From Ricinus communis (lineage: Eukaryota > Streptophyta > Magnoliopsida > Malpighiales > Euphorbiaceae): DNA of 64,000 nt. Below the pieces are notes generated by a model. The model was not told where the DNA came from, made no database searches, and saw nothing but the letters and a program-made list of their open reading frames with translations. Position 1 is the stretch's first letter. Each line of letters begins with the position of its first letter. Positions 26,307 through 37,512 of the stretch are shown piece by piece. The stretch spans positions 7,626,001 to 7,690,000 of the forward strand of contig NC_063257.1 of the NCBI RefSeq assembly GCF_019578655.1, read 5' to 3'. The position numbers and the translations under genes are program-made.

Positions 26307-26369
26307 GGCGCAGCCCATCAGCCATTTCCGTTGGCAAAAGCTATATTGTCAGGTAGCCAGGCAAAAAGA

Positions 26370-26585
26370 ATGGTGACGAAGAAGAAGATCAAGAAACCAA
26401 GTGAAGAAGAAGTTGAGAGCTTTGAAACGGAGCCAACATGTCTCAAGAAGAAGGCAGGGAGCGTTTTCCCTAAGAAGAAGGTGCTGGTCAAAAGAAGAAT
26501 CCTTGCTTCTTTTATTTCCTCTTGTTTGCCCTCCTACCAATCCTACAAGACTGTTAAAAAGAATACTAAAGGGGACAATTCCTGA
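26370..26585 (+). CDS. Small basic protein, GSVFPKK array member 4
   Basis: A 71-residue protein. The frame is open back to 26214, but a TATA box at 26301 and the homology make Met at 26370 the likely start. The head is lysine-rich then acidic (VTKKKIKKPSEEEVESFETE). The core, residues 24-46, reads CLKKKAGSVFPKKKVLVKRR then ILA. It is the most divergent of the five full cores: SVK has become LVK, the Met pair is RI, and the conserved Asp is Ala. The sequence before the core (ETEPTCL) resembles the same place in member 6 (KTEPLSL), which helps tie that outlier to the array. The tail is Ser/Tyr/Lys-rich. No signal peptide in the chosen form. Function unknown. Confidence 0.75.
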   Translation: MVTKKKIKKPSEEEVESFETEPTCLKKKAGSVFPKKKVLVKRRILASFISSCLPSYQSYKTVKKNTKGDNS

Positions 26586-27988
26586 TCCATCATAGGTCCA
26601 TAGTCTGATTGTTCTCTTTGGGTTTAGATTTTGGTGTCTTTCTTTTTAGCTCTTTTAAAACTCTGCTGCAATGGGATGTGTTAGTGATTATTTCTATAAT
26701 ATACTTTTATGGATTTCAGCAATTTAGATAAACTTTTCTTTTAGCTCTTTTATTTCATTTTAAAATTCCGACTTACTTCTTGAGTTCTTTTTCTTCTTGA
26801 AAATTCAAACCCGATAAGTATTTAATAAATGGAAATCCAAATTTGGTGTTGTTATAAGTGTTGTTATTGCAATAAATAACTAAAAGAATTAGATGAGTGT
26901 CCGTCTTCTGAGGGATTAAAATATTATTAAAATAATATTTAAATAATTTTTATAATTTATTTATATAAATATTAATAAAATATAATAAAATATTAGATAA
27001 CTATATATCATAAATTATCAGTTATTAAACTTCATTATAATTAGTATTCTATGTTATTAGAAATTTTAGATTTTGTTAATTTCTGTTTTAGTACTATTTT
27101 TCTTTAAATAAAATAACCAAAAAAATAAAAAAAAATCTAAAAACTCAAACTTGCATTATTAAAAATGAAGGAGATAATAATATGGATAAACCGATGAAGG
27201 TTTTAATTAAATCATGAAGAAAAAAATAATATATTAAAAAACACACAAGTTTCCTAAAGAATAAAAAATGTGTCATATAAGAAAAAAATTTATATTAGAA
27301 TATATGATAAAAAAATTTAAAAAAATTATCAAAATAAATAAAAATGACTTTAAAAAATAAAAAAATATTAGGAAAAGAAAAAACGTGGCTTAAATGCTTT
27401 TTTATATAAAGAGACCATTGATTTAAATTTAACTAACCTAGTATGAAAAAAGTAAAGAAAAAAAGATAAAGATAAATTTATTTGTTCATATAAAAAAAAT
27501 TCATGACAAACATAAGAATATGAAAAAATTGAGTTGAAGAAGACCGCGGTAGCTTGTGAATAAAATAAAATAAAATAAATAGTAAAAAGAGAAAAATTAA
27601 TTAATGAAATAAGAGAATTAAGAGCTTTTATTTTTCTTTAGAAATAGGACAATAAGCGTTAGAAAAAACAATATCTATAAGATATATATAAAAAATGCTA
27701 AGGTCTTCCATGAGTTTCTATGTGAAAAATTTTTATGAAGCCATGTCATATTGTTTTTCAATGAGAAAATGACATATGACATATTGATAAAGACATTAAG
27801 TTATAAATATTTATAAAAGGATTAATGTAATCTTAAATAATATTAATAATGAATATGGTTATTTATTTATTTATTTAAATATAAAATTATAATATTTTTA
27901 AAATAATTATAATAAGTATAATAATTAGTAAAGGTAGTCCATATTAATAATAAATCTTATTATTTTTCTAATATAATATATATTTATA

Positions 27989-28034
<46 letters not shown>

Positions 28035-28700
28035 CAAAAAATTAATAAAATAGTAAAAGAATAGAAATTTATATTTGGATCATAAAAATAGTTACTAGAA
28101 ATTTGTGGCATATTGAAGAATTTTTCAGAAATATCTTAAAACTAATAAAATATTTCATTTTTATTGAATTAATTTCTTCAAGAATATTTTTTTAACTTTT
28201 TTCTTTCAAATATATGATGTGTTTATTTTCAGTTATTCTTTAGTTGTTTTTCGGTTGTTGTACCTAAAAACAATTAAAAAAAAAACCAACAACAACTAAA
28301 ATCATAAATTAGAAAAAGAAACAAAAAAAAAGTAAAAAAAAAAATCATAAAAACTTATAAAAAAGAGTATTTTTGTTATTTTTCCTATAAAAATCACTAC
28401 CTTGAGTGCTCAGAATAGAGGTGTTGCTCACATGATAACGTACTACCTTAATTTATTAACTAAAGATATAAAATGTCTCAAGAAAGGAAAGAAAATGTAG
28501 ATTAAACATTATTCTTTATGACCTTCATATTTGTATATACATGACCAAGTAAGTGACGTAATTGTGTTGTAATTTTACTATTTTCTCCCTGTGTAGAATG
28601 CTTAATCCACAAGATTTCCTCTATATATATATAACGTAGACATTGGCGAAACATGAGACCCACAACACATCATAGCATACAGTGAGCAAAGGCATAGAGA
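26586..28700. other. Intergenic, very AT-rich
   Basis: About 26900-28350 is almost entirely A/T with poly-A runs and a (TA)n tract at 27992-28031. Upstream of array gene 5 there is a TGACGTA element at 28554-28560 and a TATA box at about 28622-28632; I see no perfect CACGTG. Confidence 0.5.
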
Positions 28701-28709
28701 GAGAGAGAG

Positions 28710-28892
28710 ATGGAGAAGAAGCAGAGTGAAGAGGGGTCGAAAGCAGGAACAGAGGCATGTTTCAAACCCAAGAATGGAAGTGTGTTCCCTAAAAAGAAGA
28801 AGTCAGTGAAGAGGATGATGTTTGATTGCTTGGTTCAGTCCACCACACCAAACAATGGTAATGGTTGCTTGGACCCCAACAAGACTAGTTAA
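28710..28892 (+). CDS. Small basic protein, GSVFPKK array member 5
   Basis: A 60-residue protein, the shortest and the closest to the array consensus. An acidic/polar head (MEKKQSEEGSKAGTEA) leads to the core at 17-39: CFKPKNGSVFPKKKKSVKRM, then MFD. The tail (CLVQSTTPNNGNGC) is short and polar with two cysteines. PKKKKSVKR resembles a monopartite nuclear localisation signal; no signal peptide or membrane span. A purine-rich GA repeat (about 28696-28709) runs straight into the ATG, and a TATA box lies about 80 bp upstream. Only 2.1 kb separates it from member 4, the tightest spacing in the array. Function unknown. Confidence 0.8.
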   Translation: MEKKQSEEGSKAGTEACFKPKNGSVFPKKKKSVKRMMFDCLVQSTTPNNGNGCLDPNKTS

Positions 28893-30000
28893 TATTATGA
28901 GCTATTTCTATGAACCATTGCTAATGTAGGTTCATTTTTGTGAAGAAACGTAAGTTTTAACTTTGTATAAATGCAAGTGCTCTCTCTCTCTCTCTTTATA
29001 TATATACAGTTTCTGTTGCCCGTTCGTGAATCTTCTGAGGTTGTAGTGCCAGAGTGTAGTGCTCATCATCTTCCTATCCTTTCTTTTCGTTTTCTGCTTT
29101 TGACTAACATTCCTTCTGTATATGCTCAACAAATGTGACAAAGAGGAAAAGAGAAAACTAAAGCAAGTGGGGACTTGTCAATCCACTTTGGAGGACATAA
29201 AATCCAATAAAGTCGGGACATTAATTAATCCACTTGTTTTTATATGTTTCTCTGTTACACGCATATGAGTTGTCTTTGATGGAAGTAATCCAAACAACTC
29301 AATGAATGGCGAATGCTGTAAAATCTTTGTCGTCCACTGATAGGGGTTTAAGTAGGGCACTTTATATGTAGATTGCATTGTCTGCCACTGGCACAAATTT
29401 TCTTTTAGTACACATATATTAGACACTATCCCTATATTGTTCGATATATATATATATATATACCCTGATGGTCCCCTCTTCAGATAGATTTTTCTCCTGC
29501 TTTAACATTGTACAAAAGGGTAGATGTAATAGCAGGCTGCCAATGGAACAGCCTGGTGCTCTAGACATGTTTCAGCATAATACTCGGGAATTTCAGAACC
29601 AAGATTTCAAACATCAATAACCTAGCTATCGCTGTGCTTTAGAAAAAGATGAACGATGGTTTTTTTTTTTTTTTAATTTAATTTTTGGCATAAGATCCGA
29701 GTTCATTTTTACGAAAAGATTTGTGATCCCATGCATACAACATATATAAAGAAGATGCATGAAAAAGATTTGTAATTTTAGAACTGAATTAACTTAATTA
29801 TGAATCACTTGATTGCACAAGGTGCATTAATATAATATTAGCAATTCCATAATACTGAGCTCACTAGCTGTAGAAACCTCAGAAAGCTCCAAAAAGCTTT
29901 AAAAAGAAAAAGGACTGCAATATTTGAGCCACTAATTGATATACAAATGCTCAATGATAAAGCAAGTCATCCCTGGGGTCCAAATCCAAATAAAGAGCAT
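28893..30000. other. 3' flank of array gene 5 and intergenic DNA
   Basis: A short (CT)n run near 28979-28994 and (TA)n near 29441-29462. No gene recognised. Confidence 0.5.
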
Positions 30001-30074
30001 TCAGATGACTGGGATGTACTGACCCCACCAGGAAGTCATAGGCTGATGCATACAATTCAGCCTATGTCATCTGA
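30001..30074 (+). other. Imperfect hairpin in a less AT-rich patch
   Basis: CATAGGCTGA (30037-30046) and TCAGCCTATG (30057-30066) form a perfect 10-bp stem with a 10-nt loop. TCAGATGA (30001-30008) and TCATCTGA (30067-30074) are also complementary, and the arms between pair partly. The surrounding ~29.95-30.24 kb is richer in G/C than its neighbours. A small-RNA precursor is conceivable, but I recognise no known miRNA in it. Confidence 0.35.
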
Positions 30075-30329
30075 TGGTTACTGGGTCCCAACTGCAGGCT
30101 TTTCCTTTCCAATATATAATACAATTCAGGAATGCTTTGCCTTCAAGCTTTTATATCATTGGCTGATCTACAAGATTTTGAAAACCCCGAAATATTCCAT
30201 TCTCATTCATTTGCTTTTCCTGATGAGCTTGCTGAATCAACACTAACAGTAATATTTTATTTTTTTGCACCTCTATGTCGTTGTATTATAATGCTTCTAA
30301 TGTACATTTTCGAGGTTTGATCATAATTA

Positions 30330-32340
30330 TTAGTAATATTGTATTTGACTGAATTAAATTCTATTCAGTTATTTATAAAAAGAATAAAAGTACAAACACT
30401 ATTCATTATTATTTTATTAGCTCGACCTCGAATAGATATTCAAGTTCAACTTACTTAATATATATAGAATAAGATAGTAAAATAATAAAAACTGAATTAA
30501 TTGAATATTGTAAAGTTTAAGCTTATTTCGTGAAACTATTTGAATATCTTAAGAACTCCTGAGATGTTATAATTTTATCAATTTTTGCTACTCTTTCAAT
30601 TTTAAAATAATTAATTTTTTTTAATATTTTACTTGAATTAAAAAAAATATTTAATAGACTTGATTACAGAAAAGAAATTAAATAAATAGAACTAAATCGA
30701 TATTGTATTAGATATAAGAAAATAACATATAATTAGAAATCCTTTTGGTTTGGAAAAACATCAATTTCTCTTGAATGGAAGGAGTACGCTACAAGGGATG
30801 CGGTTGTGCTAAGGTAGCCAAAACATTTCTTAGAACCAAAATAAGATTTTTAGTCCGGCCCAGCCCAGCCCACTAAGGGTCTGAAGCAGCGAAGGAAGAA
30901 GTAGTCATTAATTTTGGAGTGTGAACATAAATATTAGGGCTTGGGAGCTGACAGCATCCACGTTGACAACTCTACAACGACTTGAAAAGCGGTCTTCTCG
31001 TTTGTTTCACGGCTACTAAAATGTGGGACATAGATTCAGTTGTGAAAAGGGACAGTTATTTGGAAATTCTCTCCTTGTCAACATGTCGGCTCTTTTCGTG
31101 TATTTATAGTTATTTAGAGTAATTTAGTTGATTGCTTTTTATTATAAAGTTGACACTAGACTTTAATTTGTATTTTTAAAGAAAGATTTGTCCTAGTTTC
31201 ATTGCTACTGATAGTAAGAGAAAATGTGGGTCTTTAACTCATGTGATTAGCACTTATAAGTGCAATTAATAATAGATTACTCATACACTTGTGTCCTTAA
31301 TCTCTATAAATATATTGTAGACTTGAGTCACGAAACCTATATTTGGAATGTTTCTTAGGGAGGAAGATAAGTTTTACTCTTTTTTTATTTATTTATCTTT
31401 TTCTCTTATTTGGATGAATGAAAAATAAAAAATAAAAATTCATCCTTTACCTTTTATTCTCTTATTTTCTTTCTAAAAGAAAAAAGAAAATATAGAGATG
31501 AAAAATAATTATTATTTTTTTTTATTCTCTTATTTTACTTCAATACAGACAATGGGGAGGGAATTGCTAGCAGGAACCACATGATTAATATTTTGAACTT
31601 AAATAAGAAAATGAAAAGAAATGTGTTTTTTTAACTAAGTGGCCCAATGGACCCCACTTGTTTGGATTTGGTGGTGGCCAACGGTCACGTCTAATTCAAC
31701 TCAAAAAAGAAGATCACATGTTTTGTACGGACATCATTACCAAAAAGGCCAAATAATGGCACGTCAACTATTCTTCTACTCTTCTGATATATGAAGCCTG
31801 GAATTCTGTTGTCCGCCAAACACAGTCGCAGGAGTGGCTCGTAACTTCCACGCATTCTCACCTGCCTAGGCATCGAGATTCTAACGGGTTATTGCGACTG
31901 CCATTTGCAAATCTCTGTCTAATAAATATGCTTACAAATTTCAATTTATAATTCAAAAATGACGCGTATAGCTCACCTTTCAACTATTATAAATAACAAT
32001 AATAGAAGAAAATTAATATGTGATTATGGATTTAGTTTTATTTTTATAAAGAAAATTAATATGCACATGGTTTGATTTTATTTGTTTAATTAAACAATTT
32101 ATTCTTTATTTTAAGGGTGTACAATATATTTTGCTTGACTAAATTAAAATTGGATCAATTTAACTCTTAAATAAAAATTATATTTATTTATTAGAAAAAT
32201 AAAAAATAGACTTAATTTAATCTATTGACACAAATTCAGAGAGATATATAATCCTTTGTCTATTTTGTTTAGCTGCCTAATTTTATTTACTCGAGCTCTG
32301 TTCGTATATGTATAATTGAGAGTTTGGGCAATGATTTGTC
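30330..32340. other. Intergenic, nothing recognised
   Basis: AT-rich with a GC-richer patch at about 30840-31100 (CCCAGCCCAGCCCA). No coding or RNA gene supported. Confidence 0.5.
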
Positions 32341-32344
32341 TTAA

Positions 32345-32530
32345 GGCTTATTTGGTTCAGTTAATCAATGCAGTTGGTAGCTGGTAGCTGATAGCTAGTG
32401 GCTGATATAATTAGCAGCTAATTGTGACTAAATCAACTATTAACTGCTATCTCTTGAATTTTTACCAAACGCTTTAATATAATTGTTCAGTGAGAAACAG
32501 CTATCAGCTGCATCGAATATCTGAATCAAA
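32345..32530. mobile_element. Short MITE (copy A)
   Basis: The left end TTTGGTTCAGTTAATCAATG, continued by CAGTTGGTAGCTGG, is an inverted partner of the right end: its reverse complement begins TTTGATTCAGATATTCGATG, continued by CAGCTGATAGCTG. A related but longer element lies at about 58115-58755 with the same ends. It has no coding capacity. I could not find a convincing target-site duplication, so the superfamily is open; the ends suggest a hAT-like type only loosely. Confidence 0.65.
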
Positions 32531-32599
32531 CATCTTCTTAATATTTAGATTAAAAGGACAGTAACTTGGTTACTTTTACTTTCCAACATATGAACAACA

Positions 32600-33100
32600 C
32601 ATATTATATATATATATATATATAATAAAATTATATATGTTTTAAAATTTATAATTCTTTATATATATCGTTCTTTCTATCATTAAGTATAAATTAGAAA
32701 TAGTAAAAAAGATTATTCATATATCTTTAATATAAAAACAAACGACCAATACAACCCTCATACTTAGGGCTGAAACTCGGATCAAAATCAATATGATCTC
32801 AAATTTCAAAATTGATTCCATAAACCGTTGCCTTTTTTCCTTAGTAGAATTGGTTTCACTTATATTAAATTTAGGAAAATTCTATGATTAGTTTGTTTTA
32901 AAATAAAGTAATTATATTATATTTAAATAATTAATATAATTATGTCAATTAATTAATTTTATATTAAGAATTTAATTTTGATAAAAATTAAAAGTTAATT
33001 TGATAATTGGAATGAGATTTACTAAAGTAGTATAAGATAATACGCTTTTAAAATATATAAAAATAATTTTAATTTATGAAAATATATGAAGAAAAATATT
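32600..33100. other. AT-rich spacer
   Basis: Contains (TA)n at about 32606-32624. Nothing else recognised. Confidence 0.5.
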
Positions 33101-33106
33101 ATTTTT

Positions 33107-33370
33107 GTAATTTAGTAATAAATTTTACAATTATAAATATATTTGATGTTTTTGAAAATTTTGATATTTTTCATAAATTTTTAAATTTTGCAAAAGTAAT
33201 ATTATTTTTGTAAATTCATACATTTTTTTGCAAATTGAAAGATTTATAAAAAATATTTTAACTTGAGAAAAAATATAAAAAAGATTATCATTTTTTGTAA
33301 TTTAGCAACAAATTTCACGATTAGAAAGAATTTAGTATTTATCATAAATTATTAAGTTTTGCAAAATAAT
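33107..33370. repeat. ~190-200-bp tandem repeat, left block
   Basis: The marker AATTTAG(T/C)AA(T/C)AAATTT recurs at about 33110 and 33297, 187 bp apart, with shared phrases such as CATAAATTATTAAGTTTTGC between. The same unit continues at 35.7 kb. Confidence 0.6.
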
Positions 33371-33379
33371 TTGTAGGCA

Positions 33380-35700
33380 ACGATTTCGGGCGCACATTTA
33401 AATGTCTTTAGCGACTACGATATTACAATGCTTTTCAACTTAATTAAGAACATGCTAACTAGTCATTGAGACTACCGTGGAAATGGGAGTCGCCACCCGA
33501 GTAATTCATCAGACAGTTTTATTAATGAGTTAGGTTTCTCGATTCCATAAGGAAACTTACATTAGAAATCCAGAAATTGATTTGGAAGCTGACTTCCTTA
33601 TTTGTGTTTATTTATATTTAATTTTATTGTTTAACGGGCTATTTTTTATAAATACAACAGTTATATATTATACATCGAGCACTAAGCATGTGAGCTCCTT
33701 CTGAATCTAATCTATTTTATTAAAGTTCAGCTCATACTCCAAGTTATTAATCTAACTTACTAATTAATTTTATACAAAGCACATTTAGTCTAACCTAATT
33801 AAAAGTTATGCTTGATTTCCAACCTTTAAGCTTAATGGATTACTTTTAATGAAAAAGCCCAATTCAATGATCTTAAACCTAATATAGTTCAATTAATTTA
33901 ATTAAAGTATATGCCAAAACCCACTAAATTTATGTAGATTTTAAATTGAGGCCTAATATACCGTCTCCTTAACTTAATAGACTATAATTTTCATGCGATG
34001 TCCAATTTTAAGGCCTAATGACTATATGTCCAGTTTTAATTAGGTAATCAAATAGCATATATTAGCATACATCTAAAATAAAGTAAAAAATAAAGTGTAG
34101 AAAAATTAAATCTAGCTATTACAACCCTCCTACAACTAAAAAATCAAAAGAAGAACGCATAAACTAAGTTATAATGTATAAAAATTGCCAAAAATCATAT
34201 AAAAATCCAAAAATAGGGCCAAAACTGGTGTATAACCGATCAACTCTAGGTCTTGATAACCATTGATTTTGCATCTTTTCATCAATCTTTTCACTCCAAA
34301 GTTGATTCAATATGCACAAGAGATAAAAACATGATTAAAACTCAAAAAATGAAGCAATAATCATAACAAAATAAATCAAATTTAGCCGGATAGCATAAAA
34401 ATAATACAAACCTTAGTAAATATAAAAATTGATAGAATGCAAATAAAACTTCATATGGCAGATACTAGATTTTAATCATGCAACCCTAGAAATCTAATTC
34501 AATTGCAAAACTATAAAGAAGACACAAATGCAATATTTAACCCTAATCATTTGACGAATCAAATTCAAAATCCAAAAGCAAACATATTATCAGATTCAAA
34601 ATCTTATATGTTCTTATTATCATATTCAAAATCTAATAAAATCAACAACATATTAATTCATAAGAAACATAATCTAATTATGTAAAACATAAAAAACAGT
34701 AAAAAAAATATCCTAACCATGTCCTTAGAATTATAAAACCACAAGAACTAGTTGACGTGAAAAGTGATGTTGAAGATGGTGGATGTAGGGACCCCTTAGG
34801 TTGTCATTCTATTTTGCTGATCTACGAGTCTCTAGAGATGATGAGGCTATTGAATCAAGTATTGATTGAGAATCTAGTGTTGCTTAAGTTTGGGAAATCT
34901 TTTGTCCTTCTACAAAAAGGTTTCCTAATCTAGGGTTCTTTCTTAGTAACTTTGCGCTCCACTTAACAGAATAGCTCTCTACTTAATCGAACATAGGTTT
35001 TTAGTAATAGTAGCCTATAATCGATGTAGCCCTTTCTAAACCTAAGGCATCATGTTTAATTTAGAGTAGTAGGATTAGGAAACCTTTGATAACTACTTAA
35101 TTATTTAAATTAAAATGAAACAATTATCTACTCATTTTATCAGATAATTAAACCTTTTAAGATTAATATCCAATAAAATCAAATTAAAACTCTTATGATT
35201 TAAATAATTATCACTAAATAGATAATTAAAATCTTAATAATTATCATAAATATTTTCTAGAAATTTATTTTTTCTAATTTTGGATTTTTAAGTCAAAAAC
35301 TAGTGTAAAACATCGTTGAATTTTGAAAATCAGCCAATCGGCACTATGTAGAGCCGATTGGCTCTAAATATAGTAAGTTTATGAGAACCTTGAAATTTAT
35401 TCTATGATTTTACAAAATTTATCGTTTTGACCCTTCAATTTTAGTTTTCTTAATAATTGAGTCCAAATTGATTCTAGAAAAGTAATTTTGATTCGATTAT
35501 TCTCAACCCTGACTTGGATTCTCCCATCCTTAATCTCCGGAAACTCGAGAAAGATAATAACTTTTATCATAGGATTTCTCGTAATTCTCTCGATATTTAT
35601 ATCTGAAAAATGGTTATTGACATAATTTTTTTTTAATTTTGTAATATCCTTCATTTTTTTGTAAGTAACACTTACGAAAAATAATTTTAATTTTTTTAAA
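33380..35700. other. Unidentified insertion-like block inside the tandem repeat
   Basis: About 2.3 kb unlike the flanking repeat. It begins near a phrase GGGAGTCGCCACCCGAG (about 33487-33503), which I associate with plant LTR-retrotransposon fragments. It contains a perfect 11-bp inverted repeat at 35332-35363 and a 109-codon minus-strand frame at 35397-35726 with no recognised domain. No reverse transcriptase, integrase or clear long terminal repeats seen. Confidence 0.35.
35332..35363. repeat. Perfect 11-bp inverted repeat
   Basis: AGCCAATCGGC (35332-35342) and GCCGATTGGCT (35353-35363), separated by a 10-nt loop. It stands out from its AT-rich surroundings. Confidence 0.85.
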
Positions 35701-35717
35701 ATATAAAATAGATTTTT

Positions 35718-36240
35718 ATTTTTCATAATTTAGCAATAAATTTCGTGATTACGAAGAAACTAATGATTTTTATAAATTTATCAATTCTTTTATAAATTAT
35801 TAAATTTTAAAAAATAGTCACATTCTTATAATATTATTCATTTAACACAAGTAGTAGCACTTATGGGAAATATTTTTAATTTGTGAAAAATATGAAAAAA
35901 AGGTTGTTATTTTTTCTAATTTAGTAATAAATTTTGCGATTATCAAAAAATTAATATTTTTTTATAGATTTGCCAATAATTTCATAAATCATTAAATTTT
36001 ACAAAAAGTAATCATATTTTCACAATATCATTCATTTCTTTTACAAATAATAACACTTATGAAAAATTATTATTTTTCGTATATTTAATTTTACAAAAAA
36101 TGAAGAAAATTATTATTTTTCGTGATTTAATAATAAATTCTGTGATTATAAAAAATATGATATTTTCATAAATTATTAATTTTTTGAAGATCATTAAATT
36201 TTTAAACATAATCATATTTTCTTAATTTCATATATTTTTA
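35718..36240. repeat. ~200-bp tandem repeat, right block
   Basis: The marker ATTTAGTAATAAATT(T/C)(T/C)G with GATTA following recurs near 35721, 35917 and 36118, about 196-201 bp apart. Shared intermediate phrases include AATATCATTCATTTCTTTTA and AACACTTATG(A/G)(A/G)AA. It is the same family as the block at 33.1-33.4 kb. Confidence 0.7.
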
Positions 36241-37180
36241 TAAGTAGTAAGAATTAATAGATACCTAGTCACTTTTAGATTTAGAATTAGACGGATAAGA
36301 TTTAATAAATTTATAAATTAAATTTTTTTAGATCAAATTAAAATTAATTATTTTTATTAAATTAATTATATTATTGAAGAGAAGTTCGACTGTTCAAATC
36401 CCAATTCATTTCAACTTCGAACTTCTTCCGTTCCCATTTCTTTTGAAAACAGATTTCTTACACCAAAGTCATTAATTGTGCCCATCATTAGCACTTGTCT
36501 CTTTCTCTAACTCTCCGTTAATTCAACCATGCTCATTAAACAATAAATAATTCGATTTTATTTTTTAATCCTTTTAAAAGTTGAACTAAATATTCATTTA
36601 ATTATTAGTTCAGTTAATTGAAAATTAATTTTTAACCATGATTTTTTAATTGACTAAAAGATTAAAAAGGAAATAAAGAAAAGAAGAAAAAGAGAGTATA
36701 TATATATCAGTTAAATCAATTAATCATTAATTTTTAAATTAAATAAAAATTGACAAGTTAACTAAAATTCTTAAAAAAAAAAAATAAGTCTAACACAGTT
36801 CAGTTAATTGATTTTTTCGGTTTGTTTTTGTTTTTTTATTTTATCTTTTGCACCTTCATTTATTGCCATTTCTTTTTTTCTATTTTATCTACTATTCATA
36901 ATTAGTCTAAATAATTTGCATATTGATAGGCTGCAACTTCATACCTTGATTATCAATCTCTCACTTTTTGTGGATAATAGAAAAAGGAAAGAAGCTGACT
37001 CTTTTTCATTTTCATTCCCACATGGATTTCAGAAGATATCATTATTTATAACTGTGCTTTGCAAGTCTTCCAATATTCAACCCTTTCTTTTGTCTTTTGT
37101 CCCTCTTCCTTTTCCTCCATCTACGGTTAAGTAAGAGACAGGAATCATCCTGGAAGCTTCCCTTTCTACTCCCTACATAA
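36241..37180. other. Intergenic and probable promoter of array gene 6
   Basis: AT-rich, then T/C-rich at 36800-37130. An ACACGTTG element (about 37183-37190) lies about 100 bp before the ATG at 37288; it has an ACGT core but is not a perfect G-box. Confidence 0.45.
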
Positions 37181-37287
37181 TAACACGTTGAAAGCTTTCC
37201 AAAGCCAAGATACTCTCCTTATTCACAGCATTGAACAATTATTAAAGGAAAACCACCAATACATTCCTCTATCATAACAAGAACAAA

Positions 37288-37512
37288 ATGATGTATATAA
37301 GGAAGATAACGACTGATAAGGAGGAGGAGGAGTTGAGTCCTCCCATCATCGGAAACGCCACCACCAAGACTAGTAATAAGGCCATGGAGGAAGCGGCCAA
37401 AACAGAGCCACTCAGCTTATTCAGTAAGAAGAATGCAACTGTTATTCCCAAGAAGAGAAAGTCAGTGAAGACGATGATATTTGATTTTTTGTTCAAATCA
37501 ATCTCTTTCTGA
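37288..37512 (+). CDS. Small basic protein, divergent array member 6
   Basis: A 74-residue protein. The head is longer than in the others and contains an acidic patch (DKEEEEL, 10-16). Residues 36-66 align with the array core: KTEPLSLFSKKN, then ATVIPKKRKSVKTM, then IFD. Thus GSVFP has become ATVIP, while PKKRKSVKxMIFD is kept, as is the KTEP phrase seen in member 4. The tail is short and hydrophobic (FLFKSISF) and lacks the polar extension of its relatives. A second Met at 37384 could also start the protein and would give a head of more usual length. It may be evolving under different constraint, or be decaying; there is no stop or frameshift. Function unknown. Confidence 0.65.
   Translation: MMYIRKITTDKEEEELSPPIIGNATTKTSNKAMEEAAKTEPLSLFSKKNATVIPKKRKSVKTMIFDFLFKSISF

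Noticed and set aside
26214..26369. N-terminal extension of array gene 4 with a hydrophobic stretch like a signal peptide (MMLIFISPHFCLLLCHF).
   Set aside because: A TATA box at 26301 lies inside it and no paralogue has such a head, so it is most likely promoter DNA that happens to be open.
35397..35726. 109-codon minus-strand frame.
   Set aside because: No domain recognised; it spans the edge of the tandem repeat and is probably transposon or chance sequence. It is mentioned only within the block description.
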